This document shows positions 45,450 to 55,708 of a DNA stretch of 56,756 nt, one piece after another. How positions within the stretch are numbered: the stretch's first letter is position 1; each line of letters starts with the position of its first letter. Source of the DNA: Mycobacterium sp. GA-1841 (GTDB lineage Bacteria > Actinomycetota > Actinomycetes > Mycobacteriales > Mycobacteriaceae); contig NZ_MBEQ01000063.1 of assembly GCF_001954135.1 (NCBI RefSeq), forward strand, positions 1 through 56,756, written 5' to 3'. The notes below the pieces were generated by a model that searched no databases, had not been told where the DNA came from, and saw nothing but the letters and a program-made list of their open reading frames with translations. Position numbers and translations under genes: made by a program.

Positions 45450-45581
45450 ATGTGGATCGACGACACCAGTGCCGATGTCATCAAGGTTGATTTCGAGGCT
45501 CTCTACCACGGCGATGTCCTGGTCGAGGGTGACACCTCGGAGCAGTTCGACAACTACCAGGAACTGCCGAAGGCAGTATGA
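45450..45581 (+). CDS. 43-aa acidic small protein
   Basis: ATG 45450 to TGA 45581. It starts MWIDDTSADVIKVDFEALYH and ends near NYQELPKAV; about 10 Asp/Glu against 3 Lys. It contains no Cys, signal peptide or transmembrane segment. It is bounded by a leaderless -10 box and, 2 nt after its stop, a perfect hairpin terminator, which together make a complete one-gene transcript. I do not recognise the family. Possible roles include a regulator, an inhibitor or a precursor peptide; none is supported. Confidence 0.65.
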   Translation: MWIDDTSADVIKVDFEALYHGDVLVEGDTSEQFDNYQELPKAV

Positions 45582-45583
45582 GA

Positions 45584-45611
45584 AAAACGCGCGCCTCGCG
45601 GCGCGCGTTTT
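45584..45611 (+). terminator. Hairpin terminator
   Basis: Perfect 11-bp stem AAAACGCGCGC/GCGCGCGTTTT with a 6-nt CTCGCG loop, the A and T runs giving an intrinsic-terminator shape in both directions. It lies between the 43-aa gene and the convergent nitronate monooxygenase gene. Confidence 0.8.
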
Positions 45612-45650
45612 CCCATCTTGAGTTTGCCCGTGACGGGCCGCAGTCCTCGC

Positions 45651-46676
<1,026 letters not shown>

Positions 46677-46680
46677 CTAG

Positions 46681-47442
46681 TTACCGCGGGGCCATGCGGA
46701 TCGCGCCGTCGAGGCGGATCACCTCGCCGTTGAGCATCGGGTTCTCGACGATGTGCACGGCCAGGGCGCCGTACTCGTCGGGATCACCCAGCCGGGCCGG
46801 GTGCGGCACCTGCTGGCCCAGCGACTTCTGTGCCTCCTCGGGCAGCGAGCCCAGCAGCGGGGTCTTGAACAGACCCGGCGCGATGGTGCACACGCGGATC
46901 AGCTCACGCGAGAGGTCACGAGCGATCGGCAGCGTCATGCCGACCACACCGCCCTTGGACGCCGAGTAGGCGGCCTGCCCGATCTGCCCGTCGAACGCCG
47001 CCACCGAAGCGGTGTTGATGATGACGCCACGCTCTTCGCCGTTCGGGCCGATCGGCTCGGTCTTGGCGATGCGCTCGGCGGCCAGCCGGATCACGTTGAA
47101 CGTGCCGATCAGGTTGACCTCGACCACCTTGCGGAACCCATCGAGCGGGAACGCCCCGTTCTTGCTCAGGGTCTTGATCGCGTTGCCGATGCCCGCGCAG
47201 TTGACGTTGATCCGCACCGGGCCCAGCGATTCCGCGACGTCCAGTGCCTTCGCGACGCCCGCCTCGTCGGTGACGTCGGTGGCGACGAACTTGGCCCGGT
47301 CACCCAGTTCGGCGACGACCTCTTCACCCTTGAGGTCGATGACCACGACCTGCGCACCCGCATCCAGCAGGCGCTTGGTGGTGGCCAGGCCCAGACCGGA
47401 GGCACCGCCGGTGACGACGGCTACCGCGTCTTTGATCTCCAT
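46681..47442 (-). CDS. Short-chain dehydrogenase, Rv1144/HSD10-like
   Basis: 253 aa from ATG 47442, chosen because AAGGAA lies 8 nt upstream. NAD-binding VTGGASGLG and catalytic Ser/Tyr/Lys ([11 protein letters not shown]...AAYSASKGG) are complete. It is similar to type-2 3-hydroxyacyl-CoA dehydrogenases (HSD17B10 group), which oxidise the 3-hydroxyacyl-CoA of beta-oxidation or of branched-chain/sterol breakdown. It lies between mcr and the NMO gene on the same strand and probably works on the same branched acyl-CoAs. Confidence 0.9.
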   Translation of the reverse strand: MEIKDAVAVVTGGASGLGLATTKRLLDAGAQVVVIDLKGEEVVAELGDRAKFVATDVTDEAGVAKALDVAESLGPVRINVNCAGIGNAIKTLSKNGAFPLDGFRKVVEVNLIGTFNVIRLAAERIAKTEPIGPNGEERGVIINTASVAAFDGQIGQAAYSASKGGVVGMTLPIARDLSRELIRVCTIAPGLFKTPLLGSLPEEAQKSLGQQVPHPARLGDPDEYGALAVHIVENPMLNGEVIRLDGAIRMAPR

Positions 47443-47506
47443 GTACCGCATTCCTTTCCGGCCGGCACTGTGCCGACCCATGGATTGTTCGAACTGAAAC
47501 GGTGGA

Positions 47507-48598
47507 CTAAACCCAGTCCCGCAGAACGGCTTCGGTGTCGGCACCGCGAGGACGCGGCGGCGTCGGCTCGGCGGTGGTGCTGCGCGAGAAACGTGGCGCC
47601 GGCATGGGCTGCAGGTGGCCCTCGTCGTCAAAGAACGTGTTGCGCTCGGCGATGTGCGGTTCGGTGAGCACCTCGGCGAACGACAGCACCGGCGTCGCAC
47701 AGGCATCGGTGCCGGCGAACACCTTGGCCCAGTGGTCCCGGTCGTGTGAGGCGAACGCCTTGGTGAAGGCCTCGCGCAGCTCGGGCCAGCGGGCCATGTC
47801 GTTCTGGGCCGGCAGGTCGGCACCTTCGAGCCCCAGTCCCTTGAGCAGCTCGGCGTAGAACTGCGGCTCGATCGCTCCGATGGCGAAGTATTTGCCGTCG
47901 GCGGTCTCGTAGGTGTCGTAGTAGGGCGCACCGGTGTCGAGCATGTTGGTGCCGCGCTCGTCGGACCACATGCCGTTGGCGCGGAAGCCCCACATCATCT
48001 GCATCAGCACCGACGAGCCGTCGACCATGGCCGCGTCGATCACCTGCCCCTTGCCCGACGTCTGCCGCTCGAACAGGGCCGAGAGGATGCCCACGAGCAG
48101 GAACATCGACCCGCCACCGAAATCGCCGGCCAGGTTCAGCGGCGGCACCGGCCGCTCGCCCTTGCGACCAACCGCGTGCAGCAGGCCGTTGAGCGAGATG
48201 TAGTTGATGTCGTGGCCGGCCTGCAAGGCCCGCGGACCCTGCTGACCCCACCCCGTCATCCGGGCGTAGATCAGCCGGTCGTTGATCTTGGCGCAATCCT
48301 CGGGCCCCAGCCCCAGCCGTTCGGTGACACCGGGCCGGTAGCCCTCGATCAGCACGTCGGCCTTGGAGATCAGCTTGAGCACCAGCTCGCGGCCCTCGTC
48401 ACTCTTGAGGTCAGCCGCCACCGAGCGGCGGTTGCGCAGCATCGAATCCCGGTCACCCGCGGGCACTCCCCCGCTCTTACCCGGCCGCTCGATGCGCACC
48501 ACGTCGGCGCCCAGATCGCCGAGGATCATCGCCGCGTGCGGGCCGGGGCCGATACCGGCCAGCTCCACGACGCGCAAACCTTGCAGTGGTCCTGCCAT
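47507..48598 (-). CDS. mcr: Mcr, alpha-methylacyl-CoA racemase
   Basis: 363 aa, class III CoA-transferase fold; M. tuberculosis Mcr (Rv1143) has 360. The enzyme interconverts R- and S-2-methylacyl-CoA so that branched chains can enter beta-oxidation. The catalytic residues match: H129 (AGHDINYI), D159 (LAGDFGGGS) and E244 (GAIEPQFY), corresponding to H126, D156 and E241. It is the first gene of the minus-strand run mcr-SDR-NMO and is divergent from the echA gene by 135 bp. Confidence 0.94.
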   Translation of the reverse strand: MAGPLQGLRVVELAGIGPGPHAAMILGDLGADVVRIERPGKSGGVPAGDRDSMLRNRRSVAADLKSDEGRELVLKLISKADVLIEGYRPGVTERLGLGPEDCAKINDRLIYARMTGWGQQGPRALQAGHDINYISLNGLLHAVGRKGERPVPPLNLAGDFGGGSMFLLVGILSALFERQTSGKGQVIDAAMVDGSSVLMQMMWGFRANGMWSDERGTNMLDTGAPYYDTYETADGKYFAIGAIEPQFYAELLKGLGLEGADLPAQNDMARWPELREAFTKAFASHDRDHWAKVFAGTDACATPVLSFAEVLTEPHIAERNTFFDDEGHLQPMPAPRFSRSTTAEPTPPRPRGADTEAVLRDWV

Positions 48599-48733
48599 GC
48601 TCTACTGCCCCTTCGCGTGTTCGGCCACGGTTGACCGGTGACATAGCTTACTTGTATAACCTTCTCGACCGGCATGGCCATAGCCGGCCCCGCCGCCAGC
48701 GGGCCACGGGCCCGCCAGACTTAAGGTGCAGAG

Positions 48734-49537
48734 ATGACCGTGACCCGCGAATACCCCGACGTAAAAGACGTATCCGTATCACTCGAGGACGGCGTCCTGT
48801 CGGTGACGCTCAACCGACCCGACAGCCTCAACTCCCTGACCCAGGACATGCTGATCGCGGTCGCCGACGCCATGGAACTGGCCGGCACCGATCCCGAGGT
48901 GCGGGCGGTACGCCTCGGCGGCGCGGGCCGGGGATTCAGCTCGGGCGCCGGCATCAGCGAGGAAGATCAGAACGCAAAGAGCCACGATGCCGCAGGCGTG
49001 CTCGACGCGGCCAACCGCGCCGTCGCCTCGATCGTGAAGCTGCCCAAGCCCGTCGTCTCCGTCGTTCACGGGCCCGCCGCGGGCGTCGGGGTGTCGCTGG
49101 CCCTGGCCGCCGACGTGGTGCTCGCCTCCGAGCAGGCGTTCTTCCTGCTCGCCTTCACCAAGATCGGACTGATGCCCGACGGTGGCGCCTCGGCCCTGGT
49201 GGCCGCGAACATCGGCCGGGCCCGGGCCATGCGCCTGGCGCTGCTGGCCGACCGGCTCACCGCTACCGACGCCTACGACTGGGGCTTGGTCAGCGCGGTC
49301 TACCCGGCCGACGAGTTCGACGCGGCGGTGGACAAGACGATCGCCAAGCTGCGTTCCGGACCGGCCGTCGCCCTGCGCGAGACCAAGCAGGCGATCAATG
49401 CCGCCACGCTCACCGAACTCGAGGGCGCGTTCGCCCGGGAGCGCGAAGGTCAGCTGAAACTGTTGGTGTCCAACGACTTCCGCGAGGGCACCACAGCCTT
49501 CCAGCAGAACCGGCGTCCGGAGTTCACCGACCAGTAA
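48734..49537 (+). CDS. Enoyl-CoA hydratase/isomerase paralogue lacking both hydratase Glu
   Basis: 267 aa crotonase-fold protein at the position of echA10/echA11. The oxyanion-hole segments are present (RGFSSGAGIS; GPAAGVGVSLALAADVVLA). At the places of the two hydratase glutamates it has Ser (GVGVS) and Phe (FFLLAF). The GLMPDGG motif keeps the Asp that PaaG-type isomerases use. A double-bond isomerase, or a non-hydratase role, is therefore more likely than hydration. TAAGGT lies 6 nt before the ATG and also resembles a short ribosome site. It is divergent from mcr. Confidence 0.88.
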   Translation: MTVTREYPDVKDVSVSLEDGVLSVTLNRPDSLNSLTQDMLIAVADAMELAGTDPEVRAVRLGGAGRGFSSGAGISEEDQNAKSHDAAGVLDAANRAVASIVKLPKPVVSVVHGPAAGVGVSLALAADVVLASEQAFFLLAFTKIGLMPDGGASALVAANIGRARAMRLALLADRLTATDAYDWGLVSAVYPADEFDAAVDKTIAKLRSGPAVALRETKQAINAATLTELEGAFAREREGQLKLLVSNDFREGTTAFQQNRRPEFTDQ

Positions 49538-49631
49538 GACACCACGAGCAGGGGCCACCTCCCCTTGTGGGGGACTGTTCGGCGAGGAAAATCGTTGGAC
49601 GCGAACCACGCCGGGTAGGCACCATCGAACG

Positions 49632-50918
49632 GTGAGCACTCAGCACCACATCGAGGTACCGGCCCAGACGGCCGGCGGCTGGCGTGTGCTCGCCCCGTTC
49701 CGCATCCGGGAATACCGGCTGCTGATCGCGGCCGTGACCCTGTCGATCTTCGCCGAAGGCATGTGGTCGGTGGTGATGGCGCTTCAAGTCATCGCACTCG
49801 ACAACGATCCGACGTCGCTGTCGCTCGTGGCCACCTGCATGGGCGTCGGGTTGGTGGCGTTCGTCCTCATCGGCGGCATCACCGCGGACCGGATCAACCA
49901 GCGCACCATCATCATCGTGGTGGAGACGGTCAATTTGGCCACGGTCTCCACGGTGGCCGTGCTGGGTCTGCTCGACGCGCTGAAGGTCTGGCACATGGCC
50001 GTGGCCGCAGGCATTCTCGGTATCGCCGCGGCGTTCTTCTTCCCGGCCTACAGCGCGATCCTGCCGCGCATCCTGCCGGCCGAACAACTGTTGGCGGCCA
50101 ACGGAGTCGAGGGAGTGGTACGGCCGGTGTTCCAACGCTCGGTCGGGCCGGCCGTGGCGGGCGTGGTGATCGCCGCGACGTTTCCCGCCCTGGGCGCGGT
50201 GGTGGTGGCGGTGTTGTTCGGCGTGGGTCTCGTGCTGCTGATCGCCACCCGCCCGGCGTCGAATTCCGCTGCGCCACACGATGTCACCGAGCGTCCGCAC
50301 GTATTGCGGGACCTGCGGGACGGTTTCGCGTTCATGGTGCGTACCCCATGGCTGCTGTGGACGCTGCTGTTCGCCAGTCTGTTCGTGCTGGTCGTACTCG
50401 GGCCGATCGAGGTGCTGTTGCCGTTCATCGCTGCCGACCGGTTCGACGATGGTGCCCGGTCCTACGGATTCATCCTGGCGTTCTTCGGATTCGGGAGTGC
50501 GCTGGGCGCGTTGACCGTGTCGTCGCGTCGGATGCCGCGGCGCTATCTGACCACGATGATGCTGATGTGGGGCCTGGGTTCGGTACCGCTGGTGATCGTC
50601 GGCGTCACCACGTCGTTCCCCTTGATGGCTCTGGCCACCTTCTGCATCGGCGTCACCGACGGCGCCGGAATGGTGATCTGGGGAACGCTGCTGCAACGCC
50701 GGGTGCCCACACAGATGCTGGGCCGGGTGTCGAGCCTGGACTTCTTCGTGTCACTGGCGTTCATGCCGGTGTCGTTCGCGATCGTCGGGCCGCTGTCCAA
50801 AGTGGTCTCGATGGAGTCGATCTTCCTGGTGGCCGGTCTGGTCCCCGCCGTACTGGCCGCGGTGGCCGTCACCGCGGCCCGGATGCCGCGCGACGAGCTG
50901 GCCCATCCCCTGCACTGA
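49632..50918 (+). CDS. MFS transporter, EntS-like exporter
   Basis: 428 aa, GTG start. Twelve helices; FRIREYRLLIAAVTLSIFAEGMW and GITADRINQRTIIIVVE are typical of the MFS_3/EntS group that exports siderophores or drugs. The long sixth helix region is followed by a hydrophilic linker (RPASNSAAPHDVTERPHV). Substrate unknown. It converges on the carbonic-anhydrase-like gene with 7 bp between stops. Confidence 0.88.
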   Translation: MSTQHHIEVPAQTAGGWRVLAPFRIREYRLLIAAVTLSIFAEGMWSVVMALQVIALDNDPTSLSLVATCMGVGLVAFVLIGGITADRINQRTIIIVVETVNLATVSTVAVLGLLDALKVWHMAVAAGILGIAAAFFFPAYSAILPRILPAEQLLAANGVEGVVRPVFQRSVGPAVAGVVIAATFPALGAVVVAVLFGVGLVLLIATRPASNSAAPHDVTERPHVLRDLRDGFAFMVRTPWLLWTLLFASLFVLVVLGPIEVLLPFIAADRFDDGARSYGFILAFFGFGSALGALTVSSRRMPRRYLTTMMLMWGLGSVPLVIVGVTTSFPLMALATFCIGVTDGAGMVIWGTLLQRRVPTQMLGRVSSLDFFVSLAFMPVSFAIVGPLSKVVSMESIFLVAGLVPAVLAAVAVTAARMPRDELAHPLH

Positions 50919-50925
50919 CGTCGGT

Positions 50926-51444
50926 TCAGGCCTCGCGGTGCAGGCCGGTCAGGTGGGTGTAGGCCGCGGCGTTGAGCTGGTTGTGGCCGACCTCGTCGTC
51001 GCTGAGCTCGCGACGCACCTTGGCCGGCACACCCGCCACCAGCGAGCGCGGCGGCACCACCATGCCCTGCGGCACCACGGCGCCTGCGGCCACCAGCGAG
51101 CCGGCGCCGATCACCGCACCGTTGAGCACCACCGCACCCATCCCGACCAGGCTGTCCTGCTCGACGGTGCAGCCGTGCAGCACCACGTTGTGGCCGACGG
51201 TCACCCCGGCGGCGATCCGGCACGGAAAACCGGGGTCGACGTGAACGGTGACCCCGTCCTGGATGTTGCTGTTCGCACCGACCTCGATGGGCTCGACCTC
51301 GGCGCGCAGCGTGGCGCCGTACCAGACGCTGGCTCCGGCGGCCAGCGAAACCTGGCCGATCACACTGGCGTTGGGCGCGACCCAGGCGTCGGCGTCGATC
51401 TGCGGAGTATGACCAGCGACGGAAACGATCAGCGGCTCAGGCAT
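50926..51444 (-). CDS. Gamma-carbonic anhydrase-like hexapeptide protein
   Basis: 172 aa left-handed beta-helix protein. The hexapeptide repeats include APNASVIGQVSLAAGASVWYGATLR. The three zinc His are in DGVTVHVD, TVGHNV and VLHGC. Homologues are gamma-carbonic anhydrases or related acyl-carrying proteins (YrdA/CaiE type); true hydration activity is often absent. ATG 51444 was preferred over ATG 51453 because TACGAT ends 7 nt before it, and the longer start would lie within 1 nt of that box. Confidence 0.85.
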   Translation of the reverse strand: MPEPLIVSVAGHTPQIDADAWVAPNASVIGQVSLAAGASVWYGATLRAEVEPIEVGANSNIQDGVTVHVDPGFPCRIAAGVTVGHNVVLHGCTVEQDSLVGMGAVVLNGAVIGAGSLVAAGAVVPQGMVVPPRSLVAGVPAKVRRELSDDEVGHNQLNAAAYTHLTGLHREA

Positions 51445-51756
51445 GTCGGTCATCGTAGAAGCCGGGCCGAACCTCGGCCCAGGCGGGCGGCGTCGCGTCA
51501 AACCTGCGTGCCGGTGCGGCAGCGTCGTGCACTACGATCAAAAAGCCCTGGTCACGAGTCCCGAAACGGCCCAAGTAGATACGTCGGCTTTGCCGTAACC
51601 GCTTCGTTACCCTTACCATCCGATGCGGCGCCGCGGGGAACGCTGAGGTTGTCGTGTTCGCTCGCCAGCCGGTCGCCGCAGTCGCGGAGACCCGCGTAAC
51701 GCGTCACCGGCAGCCGACGAATACAGGCTAGGCACGAGCGGGAGGAAAACCCACCG
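51445..51756. other. 312-bp intergenic region between the hexapeptide and FAS1 genes
   Basis: No gene seen. It holds the leaderless -10 box of the minus-strand gene at 51448-51456, a CCGAACCTCGG hairpin just beyond it, and, at the right end, GGGAGGA as ribosome site of the FAS1 gene. Short open frames across it have no start signals. Confidence 0.5.
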
Positions 51757-52473
51757 ATGAAGACGCGCACCAAGACACTGGGCTTCGCCGCGGCAGTCGC
51801 CGCGATCACGACGTCGCTGCCGTTGGCGGTCACCGCCTACGCCGATCCGGCGCCCACGACCACCGCGGCCCCGGTGGTGGAGATCCCCGACCCACAGGGC
51901 TCGGGCTGCGACAACTTCAAGAAGGCCATGCCGAACTGGAAGAGCTTCGCCGACGTGCCGACGGGCAAGGTTTTGGCCAGCATCCCGGACATCAGCACGT
52001 TCAACGCCGCACTGTCCGGCGGCCTGAACCCGGATGTGAACATCGTGCCGGTGCTCGACAATGGCCCATACGTGATCTTCGCGCCGACCAACGCGGCCTT
52101 CGACGCCATGGCGCCCGGACAGCTCGACGCCCTCAAGGCCGACCCGGCTGCGCTCACCAGCTTCGACTACTACCACGCATTCCTCGGCCTGCTCGGCCCG
52201 GATGACGTGAAGGGCCAGCGACCCACCCAGCAGGGCGCCGAGGTCAAGGTGACCGGCAAGGGTGGCGACATCAAGGTCAACGACACCGCCAAGTTGGTCT
52301 GCGGCCCGATCCAGTCCCAGAACGCCCGCATCTACCTGATCGACACCGTGCTCGATCCCAACTCGCCGCCGGAGGCCCTGGTGCCGACCATCTCGGGCAC
52401 CAGCACCACGCCGACCACCACCACGCAGGCTTCAGAGCCGGAGACCCCGGCCGCCGACGCGCCGATCGGCTGA
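51757..52473 (+). CDS. Secreted fasciclin (FAS1) domain protein
   Basis: 238 aa. ATG follows GGGAGGA. The signal peptide ends near residue 29 (VTAYA-DP). The FAS1 domain spans about residues 60-200, with the H1 motif NGPYVIFAPTNAAFDAM and the end motif ARIYLIDTVLDP. Two Cys (GSGCDN and KLVCGP) may pair. The tail is a Thr/Pro/Ala linker (TTPTTTTQASEPETP). It belongs with the MPT70/MPT83 type of mycobacterial surface antigens, but without a lipobox, so it is probably secreted free or wall-held. A large hairpin follows. Confidence 0.92.
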   Translation: MKTRTKTLGFAAAVAAITTSLPLAVTAYADPAPTTTAAPVVEIPDPQGSGCDNFKKAMPNWKSFADVPTGKVLASIPDISTFNAALSGGLNPDVNIVPVLDNGPYVIFAPTNAAFDAMAPGQLDALKADPAALTSFDYYHAFLGLLGPDDVKGQRPTQQGAEVKVTGKGGDIKVNDTAKLVCGPIQSQNARIYLIDTVLDPNSPPEALVPTISGTSTTPTTTTQASEPETPAADAPIG

Positions 52474-52486
52474 TCCTTTTACCTGC

Positions 52487-52546
52487 GCGAGCAGACATAA
52501 AACTGCCCATTTCCGCGTGGAAATGGGCAGTTTTGCGTCTGTTCGC
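52487..52546. terminator. 60-bp hairpin between convergent genes
   Basis: Inner perfect 16-bp stem AAAACTGCCCATTTCC/GGAAATGGGCAGTTTT with a 4-nt GCGT loop, and an outer stem GCGAGCAGAC/GTCTGTTCGC with one mismatch. The stem and A/T runs fit a two-way terminator for the FAS1 and acyl-CoA dehydrogenase genes. The GCGAGCAGAC text is of the kind repeated between genes in mycobacteria. Confidence 0.75.
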
Positions 52547-52554
52547 CGAAAGAA

Positions 52555-53697
52555 CTAGACGCCCAAGTCGCGGCCGATGATCTCTTTCATGATCTCGGTG
52601 GTGCCACCGAAGATCGTCTGAATCCGGCCGTCCACGTAGGCCCGTGCGACGCGGTATTCCATCATGTAGCCGTAGCCGCCGTGCAGCTGCACGCAGTTGT
52701 CGATGACCTTCTTGGCCACCTCGGTCGCCCACCACTTGCCCTTGGCGGCTTCCACTGCGGTCAGCTCACCGTCGACGACGCCCTGCAGGCAGCGGTCGAT
52801 GTAGGTCTCGGTGACGTCGAGCTCGGTCTCCATCTCGGCGAGCAGAAACCGGTTGTGCTGGAAGCTGCCGATCGGTTGGCCGAACGCCTTGCGATCCTTG
52901 GCGTACTGCAACGTCTCCTGGAAGACCGCACGCGCCCCGTAGATGGCCGAGATGGCGATCGAGAGCCGCTCCGACGGCAGGTTGGTCATCAGGTGGTAGA
53001 ACCCGCGCCCCTCTTTGCCCAGCAGGTTGGCGTTGGGCACGCGCACGTTCTCGAAGTTGAGCTCGGAGGTGTCCTGTGAGTGCAGGCCCATCTTGTCGAG
53101 CTTGCGGCCGCGGGTGAAGCCCTCCATGCCCCGCTCCACGACGAACAGTGTGAAGCCCTTGTGGCCGGCTTCGGGATCGGTGCGCGCCACCACGACGCAC
53201 AGGTCGCAGTTGATGCCCGACGAGATGAAGGTCTTGGAGCCGTTGATGATCCAGTCGTCGCCGTCACGCACAGCTGAGGTGCGGATGCCGGCCAGGTCGC
53301 TGCCCGCGCCCGGTTCGGTCATCGCGACGGCGATGATCGTCTCGCCGCTGGCGATGCCGGGCAGCCAGCGCTGTTTCTGCTCGTCGTTGGTCAGGTCCTT
53401 GAAGTAGGGGCCGACGACGTCGTTGTGCAGGCTCAGTGCGGGGCCATGCACACCGGCCTTGGCGATCTCCTCGTCGATGATCGCGTTGAACCGGAAGTCG
53501 TCCGAGCCGCCGCCGCCGAACTCCTCGGGCATGTTGAAACCGATGACGCCGTACTTGCCGGCGGCGGTGTACGCCGACCGGTCGACAATCCGCTCGGCCT
53601 CCCATTTCTCGGAGTGCGGCACGAGCTCACGCTCGATGTACTCCTTGACGGTCTCGCGGAACGCTTCGTGTTCTGCGGTGTAGATCGTTCGCTTCAT
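52555..53697 (-). CDS. Acyl-CoA dehydrogenase (FadE)
   Basis: 380 aa, full length. FAD/substrate motifs are AVAMTEPGAGSDLAGI and WIINGSKTFISSG, and the C-terminal catalytic region LHGGYGYMMEYRVARAYVD holds the usual catalytic Glu. The GTTEIMKEIIGRDLGV end is normal. It makes trans-2-enoyl-CoA, the first step of beta-oxidation, passing electrons to ETF. It begins 6 nt after the stop of the hydratase gene, as third gene of the thiolase-hydratase-dehydrogenase operon. Chain preference cannot be told. Confidence 0.94.
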   Translation of the reverse strand: MKRTIYTAEHEAFRETVKEYIERELVPHSEKWEAERIVDRSAYTAAGKYGVIGFNMPEEFGGGGSDDFRFNAIIDEEIAKAGVHGPALSLHNDVVGPYFKDLTNDEQKQRWLPGIASGETIIAVAMTEPGAGSDLAGIRTSAVRDGDDWIINGSKTFISSGINCDLCVVVARTDPEAGHKGFTLFVVERGMEGFTRGRKLDKMGLHSQDTSELNFENVRVPNANLLGKEGRGFYHLMTNLPSERLSIAISAIYGARAVFQETLQYAKDRKAFGQPIGSFQHNRFLLAEMETELDVTETYIDRCLQGVVDGELTAVEAAKGKWWATEVAKKVIDNCVQLHGGYGYMMEYRVARAYVDGRIQTIFGGTTEIMKEIIGRDLGV

Positions 53698-53703
53698 GTT
53701 GGG

Positions 53704-54504
53704 CTACTTGGCCTTCCATACTGGTTGACGCTTCTGCGCGAACGCCAACGGTCCTTCTTTGGCATCTTCGGTCTGCAGCAGGGTGGAGAACTCGCGGTTG
53801 GTGCGCTTCCAGCCGTCCTTGTCGCCGACGACGACGCCCTCGTCGACGCCGTAGGCCACCCGCTTGCTGGCCTGCACGGCCAACGGGGCATTGCCGGTGA
53901 TCCGCTCGGCCAGTTTGAGTGCCGCGTCCACAACGGTCCCGTCGGGCACCACCTGGTTGATCAGACCCCAGCGCAGCGCGTCGGCCGAGGTCATCGGCTC
54001 ACCGGTGAACAGCAGCTCGTTGGCCACCTTGCGCGGCAACTGCTCGGCGATGCGAAACACGCCGCCGGCACCGGCGATCAGGCCCCGCTTCACCTCGGGC
54101 AGGCCGAATTTCGCGTTCTCCTCCGCCACGATCAGATCGCTGGCCAGAGCCAACTCGGTGCCGCCGCCCAGGGCGGTGCCGTTGACCGCGGCGATGGTCG
54201 GCTTGTCGATGAAATGGCTGACGTAGCCGGCGAATCCGTATTCGGGATGCTCGGGGTGGAAGAGGTTCTCGCCCCGCGAGATGGCCTTGAGATCGGCCCC
54301 GGCGCAGAACGACTTGTCACCCGCACCCGTGATCACCACGGCCCGGATCTCCGGATCGTTCTGCGCCTGCTCCAACGCATCACCGACGGCGATGCTGACC
54401 GAGGCGTTGATCGCGTTGCGCGCCTCGGGCCGGTTGATGGTGATGAGCAGTACGTTGCCGCGCTTCTCTACGAGCGCACCGGGCTGGGCGTCGGCGTCGG
54501 TCAC
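53704..54504 (-). CDS. Enoyl-CoA hydratase (EchA), both catalytic Glu present
   Basis: 266 aa from GTG 54504, which overlaps the thiolase stop as GTGA. Oxyanion segment SFCAGADLKAI; catalytic Glu residues in LGGGTELALASD and KFGLPEVKRGL are intact, unlike the paralogue at 48734. It hydrates enoyl-CoA in beta-oxidation and is translationally coupled to the thiolase gene, supplying the step between the dehydrogenase and the thiolase; a hydroxyacyl-CoA dehydrogenase is missing from this operon. Confidence 0.93.
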   Translation of the reverse strand: MTDADAQPGALVEKRGNVLLITINRPEARNAINASVSIAVGDALEQAQNDPEIRAVVITGAGDKSFCAGADLKAISRGENLFHPEHPEYGFAGYVSHFIDKPTIAAVNGTALGGGTELALASDLIVAEENAKFGLPEVKRGLIAGAGGVFRIAEQLPRKVANELLFTGEPMTSADALRWGLINQVVPDGTVVDAALKLAERITGNAPLAVQASKRVAYGVDEGVVVGDKDGWKRTNREFSTLLQTEDAKEGPLAFAQKRQPVWKAK

Positions 54505-55649
54505 AGGAGCTCCAGGATGGTCGCGTTGGCCTGGCCGCCACCCTCGCACATGGTCTGCAGGCCGTACTGAATGTTGTTGTCGCGCATGTGGTACAGCAGG
54601 GTGGTCAGGATGCGGGCGCCGGAGCCGCCGAGCGGGTGGCCCAGGGCGATGGCGCCGCCGTTGGGGTTGACGCGGCTCTCGTCGGCGCCGATGTCCTTGA
54701 GCCAGGCCATCGGGACCGGGGCGAACGCCTCGTTGACCTCGAATGCGCCGATCTGGTCGATGTTCAGGCCGGACTTGGCCAGCGCCTTCTGGGTGGCCGG
54801 GATCGGTGCGGTCAGCATGATGACCGGGTCGGCGCCGGCCAGCACTGCGGTGTGCACCTTGGCAAGGGGCTTGAGCCCCAAGTCTTTTGCCTTCTCGGCC
54901 GACATGATCAGCAGCGCGGCCGACCCGTCGGAGATCTGGCTGGAGTTACCGGCGTGGATCACGCCGTCCTCCTTGAAGGCGGGCTTGATGGCGGCCATGG
55001 ATTCGACGGTGCCGCCGCGGCGGATGCCGCCGTCCTCCAGCACGACATTGCCATCTTGGTCCTTGATCCCCACGATCTGGTCCTTGAACGCACCGGAATC
55101 CTGTGCGGCGGCGGCCTTCTCATGCGAGCGCAGGGAGAACTCGTCGAGCTGGGTACGCGAGAGGCCCCACTGCTCGGCGATCATCTCGGCACCGACACCC
55201 TGGTTGGGGTTCTGCCCGTTGTAGCGCTCCCGGAAGGCCTCCGGGTACGGGTGCCCGCCGTTGGCCAGCGAGGAGCCCATCGGAGTGCGCGACATCGACT
55301 CGACACCGCCGGCGACGACGACGTCGTAGTGACCGGCCACCACGCCGGCCACGGCGAAGTGCAGCGACTGCTGGCTGGAGCCGCACTGACGGTCGACGGT
55401 CACGCCGGGCACGGTTTCGGGCCAGCCGGCGGTCAGCACCGCGGTGCGCGCGATGTCGAGGGCCTGCTCACCGGCCTGCATGACGCAGCCCCAGATGACG
55501 TCGTCGACGAGTGCGGGATCGATGCTGGCGCGCTGCACCAGACCGTTGAGCACCTGGGCCGACAGATCCGCCGGGTGCACGCCCGACAGGGCGCCGTTGC
55601 GCTTGCCGATAGGTGACCGGACAGCCTCGACGATGACGGCTTCAGCCAT
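54501..55649 (-). CDS. Acetyl-CoA acyltransferase (thiolase, FadA)
   Basis: 382 aa from ATG 55649 (AAGGAG 5 nt upstream). Active-site Cys89 in DRQCGSSQQSL, His in GGAIALGHPLGGSGAR and the second Cys in MCEGGGQAN are all present, so it should cleave 3-ketoacyl-CoA. It is first gene of the operon and lies downstream of a palindromic operator facing a FadR-type regulator. The fadA paralogue number in mycobacteria cannot be assigned by eye. Confidence 0.94.
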   Translation of the reverse strand: MAEAVIVEAVRSPIGKRNGALSGVHPADLSAQVLNGLVQRASIDPALVDDVIWGCVMQAGEQALDIARTAVLTAGWPETVPGVTVDRQCGSSQQSLHFAVAGVVAGHYDVVVAGGVESMSRTPMGSSLANGGHPYPEAFRERYNGQNPNQGVGAEMIAEQWGLSRTQLDEFSLRSHEKAAAAQDSGAFKDQIVGIKDQDGNVVLEDGGIRRGGTVESMAAIKPAFKEDGVIHAGNSSQISDGSAALLIMSAEKAKDLGLKPLAKVHTAVLAGADPVIMLTAPIPATQKALAKSGLNIDQIGAFEVNEAFAPVPMAWLKDIGADESRVNPNGGAIALGHPLGGSGARILTTLLYHMRDNNIQYGLQTMCEGGGQANATILELL

Positions 55650-55708
55650 GGCTTCTCCTTTGAAGAGTGGGTTGGTGCTGCCCATGAGGGCGCTCGAGGT
55701 GAAAATAG

